The translations under genes and the position numbers were made by a program. A stretch of DNA of 22,881 nucleotides from a virus: IMG/VR virus record IMGVR_UViG_3300048121_001641, positions 1 through 22,881 of that record; one strand, given 5' to 3'. The notes under the pieces are model-generated. The model did no database searches, was not told the DNA's origin, and saw nothing but the letters and a program-made list of their open reading frames with translations. Positions 5,888-15,200 of this stretch are shown here, piece after piece (positions within the stretch are counted from its first letter, which is position 1; every line of letters begins with the position of its first letter).

Positions 5888-6265
5888 ATGATTAAAACAC
5901 TGTTATCATTACTTACAAAAGGAAGCGGAGGTAGAACGGCTATCGGAGGTTTAGCAATGGAACTGAGGCAAGCTATAAAAGGTAAGGAGCTTGACCCTAA
6001 TCAGATATTAGAACTTCAGACAAAAATAAACGAAGTAGAAGCTCAACATAGAAGTATGTTTGTGGCTGGTTGGAGACCGAGTGTCGGCTGGGTTTGCTCG
6101 TTGGCATTTGCATATCACTTTGTTGCATTTCCTATAATCAGAACAATATATCCAGAAGTGGATTTCCCAGAACTAGACACTGAACCATTGTTTACTGTTT
6201 TGATGGGCATGCTAGGGTTAGGAGGTCTTAGAACTTTTGAAAAGTTAAAAGATAAAACAAAGTAA
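5888..6265 (+). CDS. 3-TM holin of gene-transfer-agent type
   Basis: A 125-residue protein matching the plan of the 3-TM holin family named for gene transfer agent release. There is an amphipathic N-terminal region, then EAQHRSMFVAGWRPSVGWVC (residues about 51-70). The HRSxFVxGWRPxxGW block is the family hallmark. Hydrophobic segments lie at about 65-85 (VCSLAFAYHFVAFPII) and 101-115 (LFTVLMGMLGLGGL), ending with GLGGLRTFEKLK. It would form the inner-membrane pore that lets the M15 lysin out. TAA 6263-6265 overlaps the next ATG by one base. Confidence 0.85.
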   Translation: MIKTLLSLLTKGSGGRTAIGGLAMELRQAIKGKELDPNQILELQTKINEVEAQHRSMFVAGWRPSVGWVCSLAFAYHFVAFPIIRTIYPEVDFPELDTEPLFTVLMGMLGLGGLRTFEKLKDKTK

Positions 6266-6399
6266 TGGCAAAATCAATTCTAACAGGGCATTATAAAAAA
6301 CCAAGAATAAAAAGACCTGGTGTCCACGCAAAAACAAAGACTTCAAAATGTAAGTCTTCTAAGAATTACGCCAAGAGCTACAGGGGACAGGGTAGATAG
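6265..6399 (+). CDS. Small basic protein (44 aa) with YRGQGR end
   Basis: ATG 6265 overlaps the holin stop by one base; TAG 6397-6399. The peptide is strongly basic: MAKSILTGHYKKPRIKRPGV, then HAKTKTSKCKSSKNYAKSYR and GQGR. The RPGxHxKTKTSKxKxSKxY...YRGQGR pattern is one I recognise from small conserved proteins of marine phages, with unknown function. It has a single Cys and no membrane segment. It closes the small-gene cluster before the promoter of the fibre genes. Confidence 0.72.
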   Translation: MAKSILTGHYKKPRIKRPGVHAKTKTSKCKSSKNYAKSYRGQGR

Positions 6400-6416
6400 T
6401 CCTTTCTTTTTATTCG

Positions 6417-6424
6417 TACCTTTG
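6417..6424 (+). promoter_or_regulatory. Candidate Bacteroidota -7 box for the fibre genes
   Basis: TACCTTTG followed by C matches TAnnTTTG(C). It lies in the 46-base gap before the first fibre gene, 21 bases upstream of its ATG at 6446. No good -33 TTTG is visible. A new transcription unit beginning here, separating late structural genes from the small-gene cluster, is likely. Confidence 0.55.
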
Positions 6425-6445
6425 CATATAACAAAGATTTTATAA

Positions 6446-9400
6446 ATGGCAAGGATATCCACATACGGACTCGATAACACTCCCAGTACTTCGGACAAGT
6501 GGATTGGAACGGATTCAGCTACAGGGCAAACTAAAAACTTTAGTGTCGAAAGCATCATTAACCTGATTAATGACAATGCGTTTATTGATCAGTTTGATGG
6601 AGTAATTTATGAGTTCACACAATACGAGTCTTCGTCATCAACACAAGGAATTATAAGTGTATCTGGAGGCAGTGCGAATGTAACTGACTTTCAGAATGTA
6701 ACCACTATTTACTTATCTAAAAAACATGCTACAGGAGATAGCTTAGATGCATACATTGATGCCTTTTTAGATGGATTCATAAAAATAAATCAGCAAGGTA
6801 ACTTAGGAAATTTTGGTATTTTTCAGGTAAGTGGTATTGAAGAATATGATACTTACTATAAGAAAATAAACGTACTCTTTAATAGTGGAGTTGGACAGTT
6901 TACTCCAAACGCAAGGTATTTTGTTTCTAACTATCAGTCTATTACAGACAGAGACTTTAGTGACGATTCTATTACAGAGTTTGGGGATGTTACAAATGCA
7001 GGTTCTGGTATCATTATATCAGACACAGAAAGAACAAACTATAACGAAGTACACACAAATGCTGTAAGACACTCAGATGTTGTAGACGATGTGACTGGGA
7101 GTGGAACTGATGTGCCTCTATCTGCTAATCAAGGTAGAATATTAAAAGGATACATAGACAATATCAATACGCTATTAGCTAGTGATGATATTAGTTTAGA
7201 TGAATTACAAGAAGTAGTTGATTATATCAAGGCTAATCGAGATGAATTACAAAGCTTAGGTATTAGCAATATTGCTGGACTACAGTCAGCATTAGATAGT
7301 AAGGTAGACAAAATAGTTGGGAAACAACTTTCTACAGAAGATTTTACAACCTCCTTCAAAACTAAATTAGAGGGTATTGAAGACAATGCTGAGGTTAATG
7401 TGCAAGCAGATTGGAATCAAGGAATATCTACTAATGATTCTTTTATACAAAATAAACCTACAGACGTAACTGATCTTTCGTTACATAATGCTACTGAACT
7501 GTCAGATATAAACTCTAGTGGTTCTGGTTATATTATTACAGATGGAGAAAGAACAAGGTTAGAGGATGAGTTAGTTGAAAAGACTCAAACAATAAGAGTA
7601 CATGGAACTACTAGTCAAGTTAATGTAAGTCCAGATACAGCACAGACACTTGCAACTTCAAGATCCTTTCAAGTAAGTCTTACTGACAGCGTAAGCATTG
7701 TATTAGATTTAAATGTAGGTAGAAATTTAGATGTTACAGGAGAAACAGACTTAGGCACAACAAGAATATCAACCTTAACTGATCAAAGAGTTCTTTTAGC
7801 AGGTACGTCTGGTTTAGTTGAGGATAGTGCTAACTTAACATTTGACGGCACAACATTAGGAGTCACAGGTTCGGTGACTATATCAGGAAACTTAGATGTT
7901 GGTACACAAGGAACAATAGCATCTTTAAGGGTATCTGACTTAACCAACAATAGAATTGTATTAGCAGGAACCGCTGGTGAAATAGAGGATGATGCTAACT
8001 TAACATTCAACGGAACTCTATTAGACTTAGGGGGTAGTCAAGATATCTCAGGAGATTTAGACGTAGACGGTCAAGCTACTTTAGCTTCAGCAAATGTAGA
8101 AGACCTTGTAGATAATCAGTTAGTTGTTTCAGGTCCAGCTGGGGAATTAGAAGGTGACGCTAACCTTACTTTTGATGGAACAGAATTAAATGTTGGTCAA
8201 GGTAGTGCTAGTGTAAATGTATCTACTGGAGACATAGAAACAGAAGGGAGTGCTATTATTGGTGGAGATGTTTCTGTTAATGACATTATTAAATTTACAG
8301 GAACACAGACTTCTGAACCAAACATATCTAATGGTATTTACGTAAGCCAGAAAGATAGTCATGACATATTAGAATTTAGATATCACAACCATACACTATC
8401 CGTAGACACGCTTACGGAAGAAATATCTACTGGTATATTAGTTGGAGGTGATCTATCTATCGCAACAGATACAACTCAGTTTACAATTCAAGCAGGTAGA
8501 GGTATTGTCAATCAACTTAATAAAACATCATCTACAGTTCCACATCCAGAAATTAAATATATAGACTGGGACACACAAACAATAACAATATCTAATTTAG
8601 CTTCTGGAAATACAGAACAGTTAAACAGTTGGATATACATTGATGATACTGGTACAGTTCAACAACAAGCAACACCTTTTACAGACGCACAATACAGAAA
8701 CGCAATAACTATTGGTTCTGTAATACATTCCGATGGAGCTGGAAGATTTGCACGAACATTCCCAATAACTGCGTATGGAAGTACAACTCAGTTTAATGAG
8801 TTTATCAGATTCTTCGGACCTCTAAAAAGAGAAGGACATGCTATATCTGCGAATGGAAATAACTTGTCACTAGACAGATCATCTGGTAAGGCGTTTGCTT
8901 TAGGCAGAAACTATTCTGCAAATCCAAATTCACCTTCCGACATTATAGACGGAGCAAAAACCCAATGTGTAATTCATAGATATTACCAAGATAGTTCAGG
9001 AGGATTTATAAAAGATGACGGACCAACTGGTCAAGGTTACACTACTATTGATCCCACAAAGTTTGACAATGGATCAGGTACGCCTGCAAACATGCCAAAC
9101 AACAAGTTTTCTATACAAAGAATTTATTACTTCCCATCAACTCCTGATATACTAGTAGTATATTACGGAAGAGATTATTACGATAACAAAGATGTTGGGG
9201 AAAGAAGTATTTTCTTAGAGGATTTTAAAGAAGCTGACAACACCGCACAGCAAGCAATTCATGTTGCAACAATACTTGTGAAAAAAGAAACTACAGACTT
9301 AACTGTAGCTGATGACGCTCACATTTATCAGGCAGGACTATTTAGAAACTTATCAGCTACTTTCTCTGGAGGTGTCGATGCAGGAGCAGGATTAAATGAT

Positions 9401-9568
9401 TTATCTGATGTAAATGTAACAGGACCAGAAGAAGGTCAAGCTTTAGTTTACGATGCAACTGCACAACAATGGATCAATGGAGCTGGAGGAGGAGGCGGTG
9501 GAGGAGACATCGCACTATATGGCATGGTTGGTCTTGAGGACGTGTACTATGCATTAAACCTATCATAA
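6446..9568 (+). CDS. Tail-fibre / structural protein with repeats (1040 aa)
   Basis: A 1040-residue fibre-type protein. The start (ARISTYGLDNTPSTSDKWIG, then a TGQTKNFSVESI stretch) is typical of virion-attached fibres. Residues about 190-380 hold motifs common in phage fibres: SANQGRILKGYID, LSTEDFTTSFKTKLEGIEDN, then AEVNVQADWN and FIQNKPTDV, and a twice-occurring block (SGIIISDTERTNY and SGYIITDGERTRL). Residues about 438-600 contain three copies of a roughly 55-residue repeat. The C-terminus has LSDVNVTGPEEGQALVYDA followed by an AGGGGGGGDI glycine run. There are no enzyme motifs. It likely forms a trimeric host-contact or baseplate fibre. It has its own candidate promoter. Confidence 0.85.
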   Translation: MARISTYGLDNTPSTSDKWIGTDSATGQTKNFSVESIINLINDNAFIDQFDGVIYEFTQYESSSSTQGIISVSGGSANVTDFQNVTTIYLSKKHATGDSLDAYIDAFLDGFIKINQQGNLGNFGIFQVSGIEEYDTYYKKINVLFNSGVGQFTPNARYFVSNYQSITDRDFSDDSITEFGDVTNAGSGIIISDTERTNYNEVHTNAVRHSDVVDDVTGSGTDVPLSANQGRILKGYIDNINTLLASDDISLDELQEVVDYIKANRDELQSLGISNIAGLQSALDSKVDKIVGKQLSTEDFTTSFKTKLEGIEDNAEVNVQADWNQGISTNDSFIQNKPTDVTDLSLHNATELSDINSSGSGYIITDGERTRLEDELVEKTQTIRVHGTTSQVNVSPDTAQTLATSRSFQVSLTDSVSIVLDLNVGRNLDVTGETDLGTTRISTLTDQRVLLAGTSGLVEDSANLTFDGTTLGVTGSVTISGNLDVGTQGTIASLRVSDLTNNRIVLAGTAGEIEDDANLTFNGTLLDLGGSQDISGDLDVDGQATLASANVEDLVDNQLVVSGPAGELEGDANLTFDGTELNVGQGSASVNVSTGDIETEGSAIIGGDVSVNDIIKFTGTQTSEPNISNGIYVSQKDSHDILEFRYHNHTLSVDTLTEEISTGILVGGDLSIATDTTQFTIQAGRGIVNQLNKTSSTVPHPEIKYIDWDTQTITISNLASGNTEQLNSWIYIDDTGTVQQQATPFTDAQYRNAITIGSVIHSDGAGRFARTFPITAYGSTTQFNEFIRFFGPLKREGHAISANGNNLSLDRSSGKAFALGRNYSANPNSPSDIIDGAKTQCVIHRYYQDSSGGFIKDDGPTGQGYTTIDPTKFDNGSGTPANMPNNKFSIQRIYYFPSTPDILVVYYGRDYYDNKDVGERSIFLEDFKEADNTAQQAIHVATILVKKETTDLTVADDAHIYQAGLFRNLSATFSGGVDAGAGLNDLSDVNVTGPEEGQALVYDATAQQWINGAGGGGGGGDIALYGMVGLEDVYYALNLS
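7757..8215 (+). repeat. Three-copy 55-residue repeat in the fibre gene
   Basis: Three in-frame copies start near 7760, 7930 and 8098. Shared core: L(T/V)(D/N)xx(R/Q)(V/I/L)(L/V)(L/V)(A/S)GxxGxxE(D/G)(S/D)ANLTF(D/N)GTxL, then a short (I/V)SG(N/D)LDV stretch. The protein repeat is clear and the DNA has drifted. It is most likely an array of beta-structured fibre-shaft units. Confidence 0.7.
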
Positions 9569-9575
9569 TATTTAG

Positions 9576-9583
9576 TAAATTTG
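9576..9583 (+). promoter_or_regulatory. Weak candidate -7 box before the 707-aa gene
   Basis: TAAATTTG matches TAnnTTTG and lies 14 bases before ATG 9598 in a short intergenic gap. There is no -33 element, and the fully A/T first half makes a chance match easy. Confidence 0.3.
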
Positions 9584-9597
9584 TAAAAAAATAAAAG

Positions 9598-11721
9598 ATG
9601 GCAAATTCTATAACTTTAAGTCAAAGTCTAGTTGACGACATTGCACAAAAGATAACCGATGGAACAGCTACCGCTGAACAGGTTGTTCTTTATACCAAAG
9701 GTCTTAATCAACTACAAACAGGAAATGATTTTCAATCAGTCGTAATTGGACTGTCTCAATCCGCAGTTGATGCAATTGATTCCGCTAATGCACAATTTCA
9801 AGAGGATGCTCAGAACGCCCTAGACACGTTCTCACAAACAGCAACAAACATAGACACGTCTGCTACAAATGCGGTTAGTGCCATCAATATCGCTAAAGAC
9901 ACTTTAGTTGCTACAGATGCTGAAATAACAAGCACAATAGATTCTCTGCCTAGCAAAACAAGTATTGAGGAATCTCAAAAATGGAGTATTCATGAATACA
10001 CACCTTCTGGTGGTCAATCTGGATATACATCAGGAGCAGGGGTTGGTCAAAACGCTCCTCACTGGGACGGTGTACATGACTTACCAAGAATCTGGAAAGG
10101 ATATGTAGAACATAAAGAATTTGACACTATTCATCCTTGGAACGCACCAGCCTATTTGGTTTGGCATAGATTAAGTGGTGTAAACGGATTTTTCTCTGTA
10201 AGAAATTCATTTAATGAAATCATGGATCAAATAGGTATTGTTGCTACCTCAACAGACGATACTGCTGCTGCTACTGCATATTTATTGCATAAATATAGAG
10301 TACATTATGGATACCATGCATTGACTTCAAGTCATTCTTATATATTTGACTATTTATCTGATAGCCCTAGTTCAAATTCTGGTCAGAGAATAAATGGAAC
10401 CACTCAACTTGGTCCTTATGGTCAGGGTAGATATATGCATATGGGTGAAGCCTGGAGAGGTTTAAGTGAAGGGTTTGTTTATACAACGAACACGACTGGA
10501 AATAACAGCAGGAGATCCTCTTCTATGGGATACGGAACTATAGTTGGAACCACGCATAAGGATTGGACTATTACTAGACCTTGGGCGAATAATCAAGTGT
10601 ATTTATCTTCTTCAAGAAAGATTGCGGATGCACAATACGATTACATGAATAGATCTGATTTTGAAACAGATTCAGGGAACTCACCATTTTCAGATGGAAC
10701 ACAGTCTACAGAGAAAAGTAAAATAGACTTTAGATGGGGCAAGGGTTATACAGGAGATTGGACAAGACACGAAAGATTAAGATTTAATAGCTTTAGAAAT
10801 ACTGGGATGGGGAATCTCTCTTACAACGCAAACACTAACAAGTTTTTGTATGTTGACGTAAACTCTTCTTCTCCATATGAAAAACAGCTAAAATTAATGA
10901 GCGTTGATTCAAGTTTTAATCTCAGAAATATTGCACTTGGAAAACAAAGTATAGGGCAAAAAGATTATGATCCTATTTCAAATAATAAAATGACTGTAGA
11001 GATAGACAGTCAAGTGGATATGAGAGCTGCTGCTGATGCGGTAACTTCAATTAGTAGAACAGACTCTTATGACGATCATATTGGTCAAGTAGTTTTATGT
11101 GACAACGATACAGTGGTTATGGGCTGGCAGTATACGCACTCTGCTAATAGATTCAGAATAGTAAGAGCTATTAAAAATTCTGCAAATGACGACTATCAGT
11201 ATGATACGCAGTGGAATAGAACATTGCAGACTTGCTATCAAGACTACGATTATTATGGACCAACGCATCGTGTGACAAATGACGGAAGATACGTTGCTAT
11301 GTTTACACATGATTATTATTATGGTGGTGGTATAAATGGTGTTTTTATTAGAGTAGCTGATGGAGCTGTACTTCAGTTTGAAGTTCATAACACAGGTGCT
11401 GGAGTATTTGTGGTACCAGTAAAACATGATGAGTTCTATGTTGGGTATCAGAATGATACAAATTATAAATATCGTTTATCTATGGAATACATGTTTGAAA
11501 ATTTTGCAGATGGAACCGATGTTAGTGATCAGTTTTTTAAAGGCACTCAGCATGCTGAATATCCTTATCAGTATGGAGTACCACAACAAAATAATCTAGA
11601 TAGACATAGAAATTCTATGATTTATCCAATCTACCAGCCTTATAATTACTTAACACAGTACTATAATACTGATGGAACTAGAAAGTCAGAATATGATAGA
11701 AACCTTAACTTAATAAGCTAG
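9598..11721 (+). CDS. Large virion/tail-associated protein (707 aa), unknown fold
   Basis: Residues 1 to about 125 are low in aromatics and rich in Ala, Ser, Thr and Gln with helical periodicity (NALDTFSQTATNIDTSATNA), like the coiled-coil stalk of a fibre. From about 126 the character changes to a beta-rich, Trp/Tyr/His-rich domain (KWSIHEYTPSGGQSGYTSG, APHWDGVHDLPRIWKGYV). Later stretches such as THRVTNDGRYVAMFTHDYYY and GVFIRVADGAVLQFEV look like blades of a beta-propeller. It lies between two fibre genes in the same direction. Probably a structural adhesin; no enzyme motif is seen and no named family is recognised. Confidence 0.78.
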   Translation: MANSITLSQSLVDDIAQKITDGTATAEQVVLYTKGLNQLQTGNDFQSVVIGLSQSAVDAIDSANAQFQEDAQNALDTFSQTATNIDTSATNAVSAINIAKDTLVATDAEITSTIDSLPSKTSIEESQKWSIHEYTPSGGQSGYTSGAGVGQNAPHWDGVHDLPRIWKGYVEHKEFDTIHPWNAPAYLVWHRLSGVNGFFSVRNSFNEIMDQIGIVATSTDDTAAATAYLLHKYRVHYGYHALTSSHSYIFDYLSDSPSSNSGQRINGTTQLGPYGQGRYMHMGEAWRGLSEGFVYTTNTTGNNSRRSSSMGYGTIVGTTHKDWTITRPWANNQVYLSSSRKIADAQYDYMNRSDFETDSGNSPFSDGTQSTEKSKIDFRWGKGYTGDWTRHERLRFNSFRNTGMGNLSYNANTNKFLYVDVNSSSPYEKQLKLMSVDSSFNLRNIALGKQSIGQKDYDPISNNKMTVEIDSQVDMRAAADAVTSISRTDSYDDHIGQVVLCDNDTVVMGWQYTHSANRFRIVRAIKNSANDDYQYDTQWNRTLQTCYQDYDYYGPTHRVTNDGRYVAMFTHDYYYGGGINGVFIRVADGAVLQFEVHNTGAGVFVVPVKHDEFYVGYQNDTNYKYRLSMEYMFENFADGTDVSDQFFKGTQHAEYPYQYGVPQQNNLDRHRNSMIYPIYQPYNYLTQYYNTDGTRKSEYDRNLNLIS

Positions 11722-11725
11722 AAAA

Positions 11726-12217
11726 ATGAAATTACTATATAAAGATAAAGACTTAGTCCTGAAGATTATACCTGACAGCAGTCCTGCTTTTGAGGTTCTT
11801 TCCGAAAGCGTTTATTCAGAAATAGTTGCCAACAACACATCTGTCTCTGTTGGACAAACAAAAAAAGACGGAGAGGCTGCTGAAGAAACAACGCTTGACA
11901 TGTACATTTCTATTCATGGATCTCAGTCTAAGTTACAAAAGTTTGAAATAGTTGCAAATTTAGGCTTTAAGTTGGATGAGGCATTGTCAACAGCATCACA
12001 AGAAATACAAGACTATTGGAGCGGAGTTGGAATTGATGATACTGTTGTTCTTGATGATACATGTTTGATACTGTCCCTTTTTGATGACATTACAAAATAT
12101 GTTGCATTAGGAATTGTTTCTGTTGAATCTATTATCACGTCACACAGAGAATTGACAGATGCATTGGCAGAAGCAGAAGAAACAACAACAACTACTACAG
12201 AGGCACCTGCTGAGTAG
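11726..12217 (+). CDS. Virion-associated protein with Thr-rich tail (163 aa)
   Basis: It starts 4 bases after the previous stop. Residues 1-150 form a mixed alpha/beta globular region (LYKDKDLVLKIIPDSSPAF, then LDMYISIHGSQSKLQKFEIV) that I do not recognise. The protein ends in a low-complexity ETTTTTTEAPAE tail, encoded by ACA/ACT repeats. The same type of Thr/Pro sequence links domains in the next gene, so the two products may share an assembly or surface-display context, or have exchanged linker DNA. Likely a small tail or chaperone-like component; function unknown. Confidence 0.72.
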   Translation: MKLLYKDKDLVLKIIPDSSPAFEVLSESVYSEIVANNTSVSVGQTKKDGEAAEETTLDMYISIHGSQSKLQKFEIVANLGFKLDEALSTASQEIQDYWSGVGIDDTVVLDDTCLILSLFDDITKYVALGIVSVESIITSHRELTDALAEAEETTTTTTEAPAE

Positions 12218-12242
12218 TAGAAACATAATAAAATAAATAAGC

Positions 12243-15200
12243 ATGGCAGGCAGTCTATCCGATAAGGCTATATTCATATATGACATTTTCTTTAGTGCAG
12301 ATATCACTCAAGGGCAGCTTGACAGTCAAATCAAACAGTCCTCTTTATTTAGATTAGCATTTGAAGAGGTTATATCTTATCCCAACCTTTTAGACCAAAT
12401 GAAAGCTCACGACAGGTACGATGAGCTTATTGGTATCGGAACCGAGGCATATAATATGATTGCCTCAAACGTTACGAGAGAAGAAAATTCTAAGTTAGAA
12501 GCAAATTGCTTTATTTTTATAACTGACGAAAACCATGATGCTCAGGATTTTTCTGACTTTCTTGGCACAGTTTCAGGACATATTGGATTTGGTACAATTA
12601 TAAATAATCCAAAAACCTCTTATGATATAGCTGATAATTCACATGCAGTTGATTTAATATTAGGTAATGAAGACGCTATAGATGCTTTATTGAACTCTCC
12701 AAATGGACTTAATGCTTTTGGGAAGAACCCAACCTCACAGATAAAAATATATCAAAACGAACAGGTCTTTAAGGCTTTAAGAGCTTCTCTTAGATTTAAT
12801 CAACAGGGTGTAGCTCCTGGGGTATTTTCTACAGGACTTCAGCGTTACATGAAAAAACATGGGGATAAGTACGTATACCTAGAAGGGGGAACAAATATTA
12901 TGTACATATCTGAGGACATGTATAACTGGCAGAAAATAATTGTGCCAAATGACAGTACAGGCAATACGTTTAATCTTGCATACGAACAACATCATGGAGA
13001 CATAGTTGGTTATGATAAATTAAACAGAGCATGGTTTTTCATATCACGGAGAAATACTGCTAAAATAAAATGGACGAAAGATTTTGTTGAGTGGTTTGAT
13101 GTACAACATGTTGTAGGTAACACATACATGAGAACACTTTCAAGTTGGGATGACAAAATATGGTTTTACGACTATACTTCAAGTAATAATTGGCAGCTTT
13201 CTTATTTACAAATGGAAGAAGGTGCTACTGCATATTCTCCTAAAACAGTTCCTAACCCAAATCAAATATCTGTTTATGGTAAAGCTCCAGAAGATGACGA
13301 CTACCCATACATGATATGGCATGACGTAAATTACAACTGGAAGCACATGAATAAACAAGGGGAGTTTCCTTATCGTGTAACAGATCAAAACGATTGGTTT
13401 TATGCCCATGATGGATCTGCCAACAGAAGTACTAGAGGTATAACATTTAATAACGGATACTTCTTTATTACGTTTGGAGTTAGTGGTCAAATGGGGATTA
13501 CAAGACTTGACCTCACACATGACAACGATGTATTGTGGACATGGAGTTCTAGAGATGTAGATGCTTCTGGAGCTAAGGTTACTTACTGGTATAATTACGA
13601 AACAAATGATTATATGCAGGTTAGTTATGCCAATGGAGTCTATATAGTTCCAATAAACGGAGGTTATGCTACTAGTATAAATGGCGTTGTTTGGGATGAG
13701 CAACTTTTTGATGTCACATATATTTTTAATGTAAAAGGAGCTGACGAAAGAGGTTTTTATGGAAATGTTCCAGGAACAAATTTTGTAATTACGTCTTATG
13801 ATGCTAGTATAGCAGCTTCTGGTGAGCCCACAACAACAACCTCTACAACAACAGCAGCACCTACAAATTTACCAGAAGGACTGACGGAACTTGAATGCTT
13901 AATTGACACAACAGAAGCAAGAGTTGTTGAATACAATGGTCTTAAAATGGTCTTTAATGACAAAGACTATTATGAAAACACAAACTATGTTGTAACAAAT
14001 GGACAATACAAGATATTAAACGTACCAGAGCAATATCCTATAGCTGTACTAAACTACGGCAAGTTTAATGAAGTAACTTATACAGGATTACCAACAAAGA
14101 AACATCAAATTAAGGTAAGAGGAACAGATGCTGACTATGTATACGATTTCTTTTATGGAGATGTCACTATAAATGTAAAAGGTAATTTTGAAACAGTAAG
14201 TTTATATTACTACAAAACTCCTACTAAGCAAGGATATCTTGGCATGGAGAAAATATTAGTGCATCAAGATTATTTGACTGCTGATGGGAGCACTGCTTCA
14301 GATATAACAAATAAAGTCAGTGATACTAGCATATATTCATCTTCTGTAAGAAACTTTGACTGTGTAGGAAACGAAGCGTTAGAACAAACGGATTTAACTA
14401 CAATCCCAACATTAGTAACGCCAACTACTACTACAACTCCTGTATATTCTCATGTATTTGATCCTCAAACAACAACCACAAGTACGACTATTAATTTAGG
14501 GGATCAAAATTATACTACACCTATACCATTAACTCCTACAGAGTATGACATTGTTCTTGATGGACCAACTGGTACTGATTTAAAATTACAAGGTCAATCT
14601 GGAACATTTGCAGATTTAAATGCTGCAGGATTTAGAGCTGTATTAAGAGCTGGTACGTACGTATTTAATGCACCAGTAGATACAGATGGTGAGGGTGTCG
14701 CAATCGCTTTTGAAGGAGCAACAAGTTCACCTTATTTTGGACCTCAGCATTCTAACATAAGTTATAGCGGTGATTTTTACAAGAGAAGCACAAAAGGAAT
14801 TGATGGAATTCCATACTATTTTTATCATGGAGAAATTGTTGTCGTAGTTGACGCTCCTTTCCAAACAGTAAACATAGTTCCTTATGATATTGTAACCTAC
14901 AATGCAGCAAACAATGCTTTCAGCTGGGACATAGTAGAAGCAACAACTCCAACAACAACAGCAGCTCCAACAACAAGCACAACAACAGATCCAGGATTGA
15001 CATACACTAAGTGTATGAATTCTCAGCCTGTAATTACGCATGATGGTACAAACGTTTTATTTGATGGAGAATATCAATCAAATGTAAAACAGGGAATGAA
15101 TCAGGGAACATATATATTTAAAAATGTCCCTCAGTCAGCTCCAATGGCTATTTTAAATTATGGCAAGTGGTCATCAATATCTTATACTGGTGAGCCAATG

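Noticed and set aside
13206-13703. Minus-strand ORF of 165 codons inside the giant adhesin gene
   Set aside because: Antisense shadow of a strongly coding frame; Ile/Ser/Cys-rich product with no motif.
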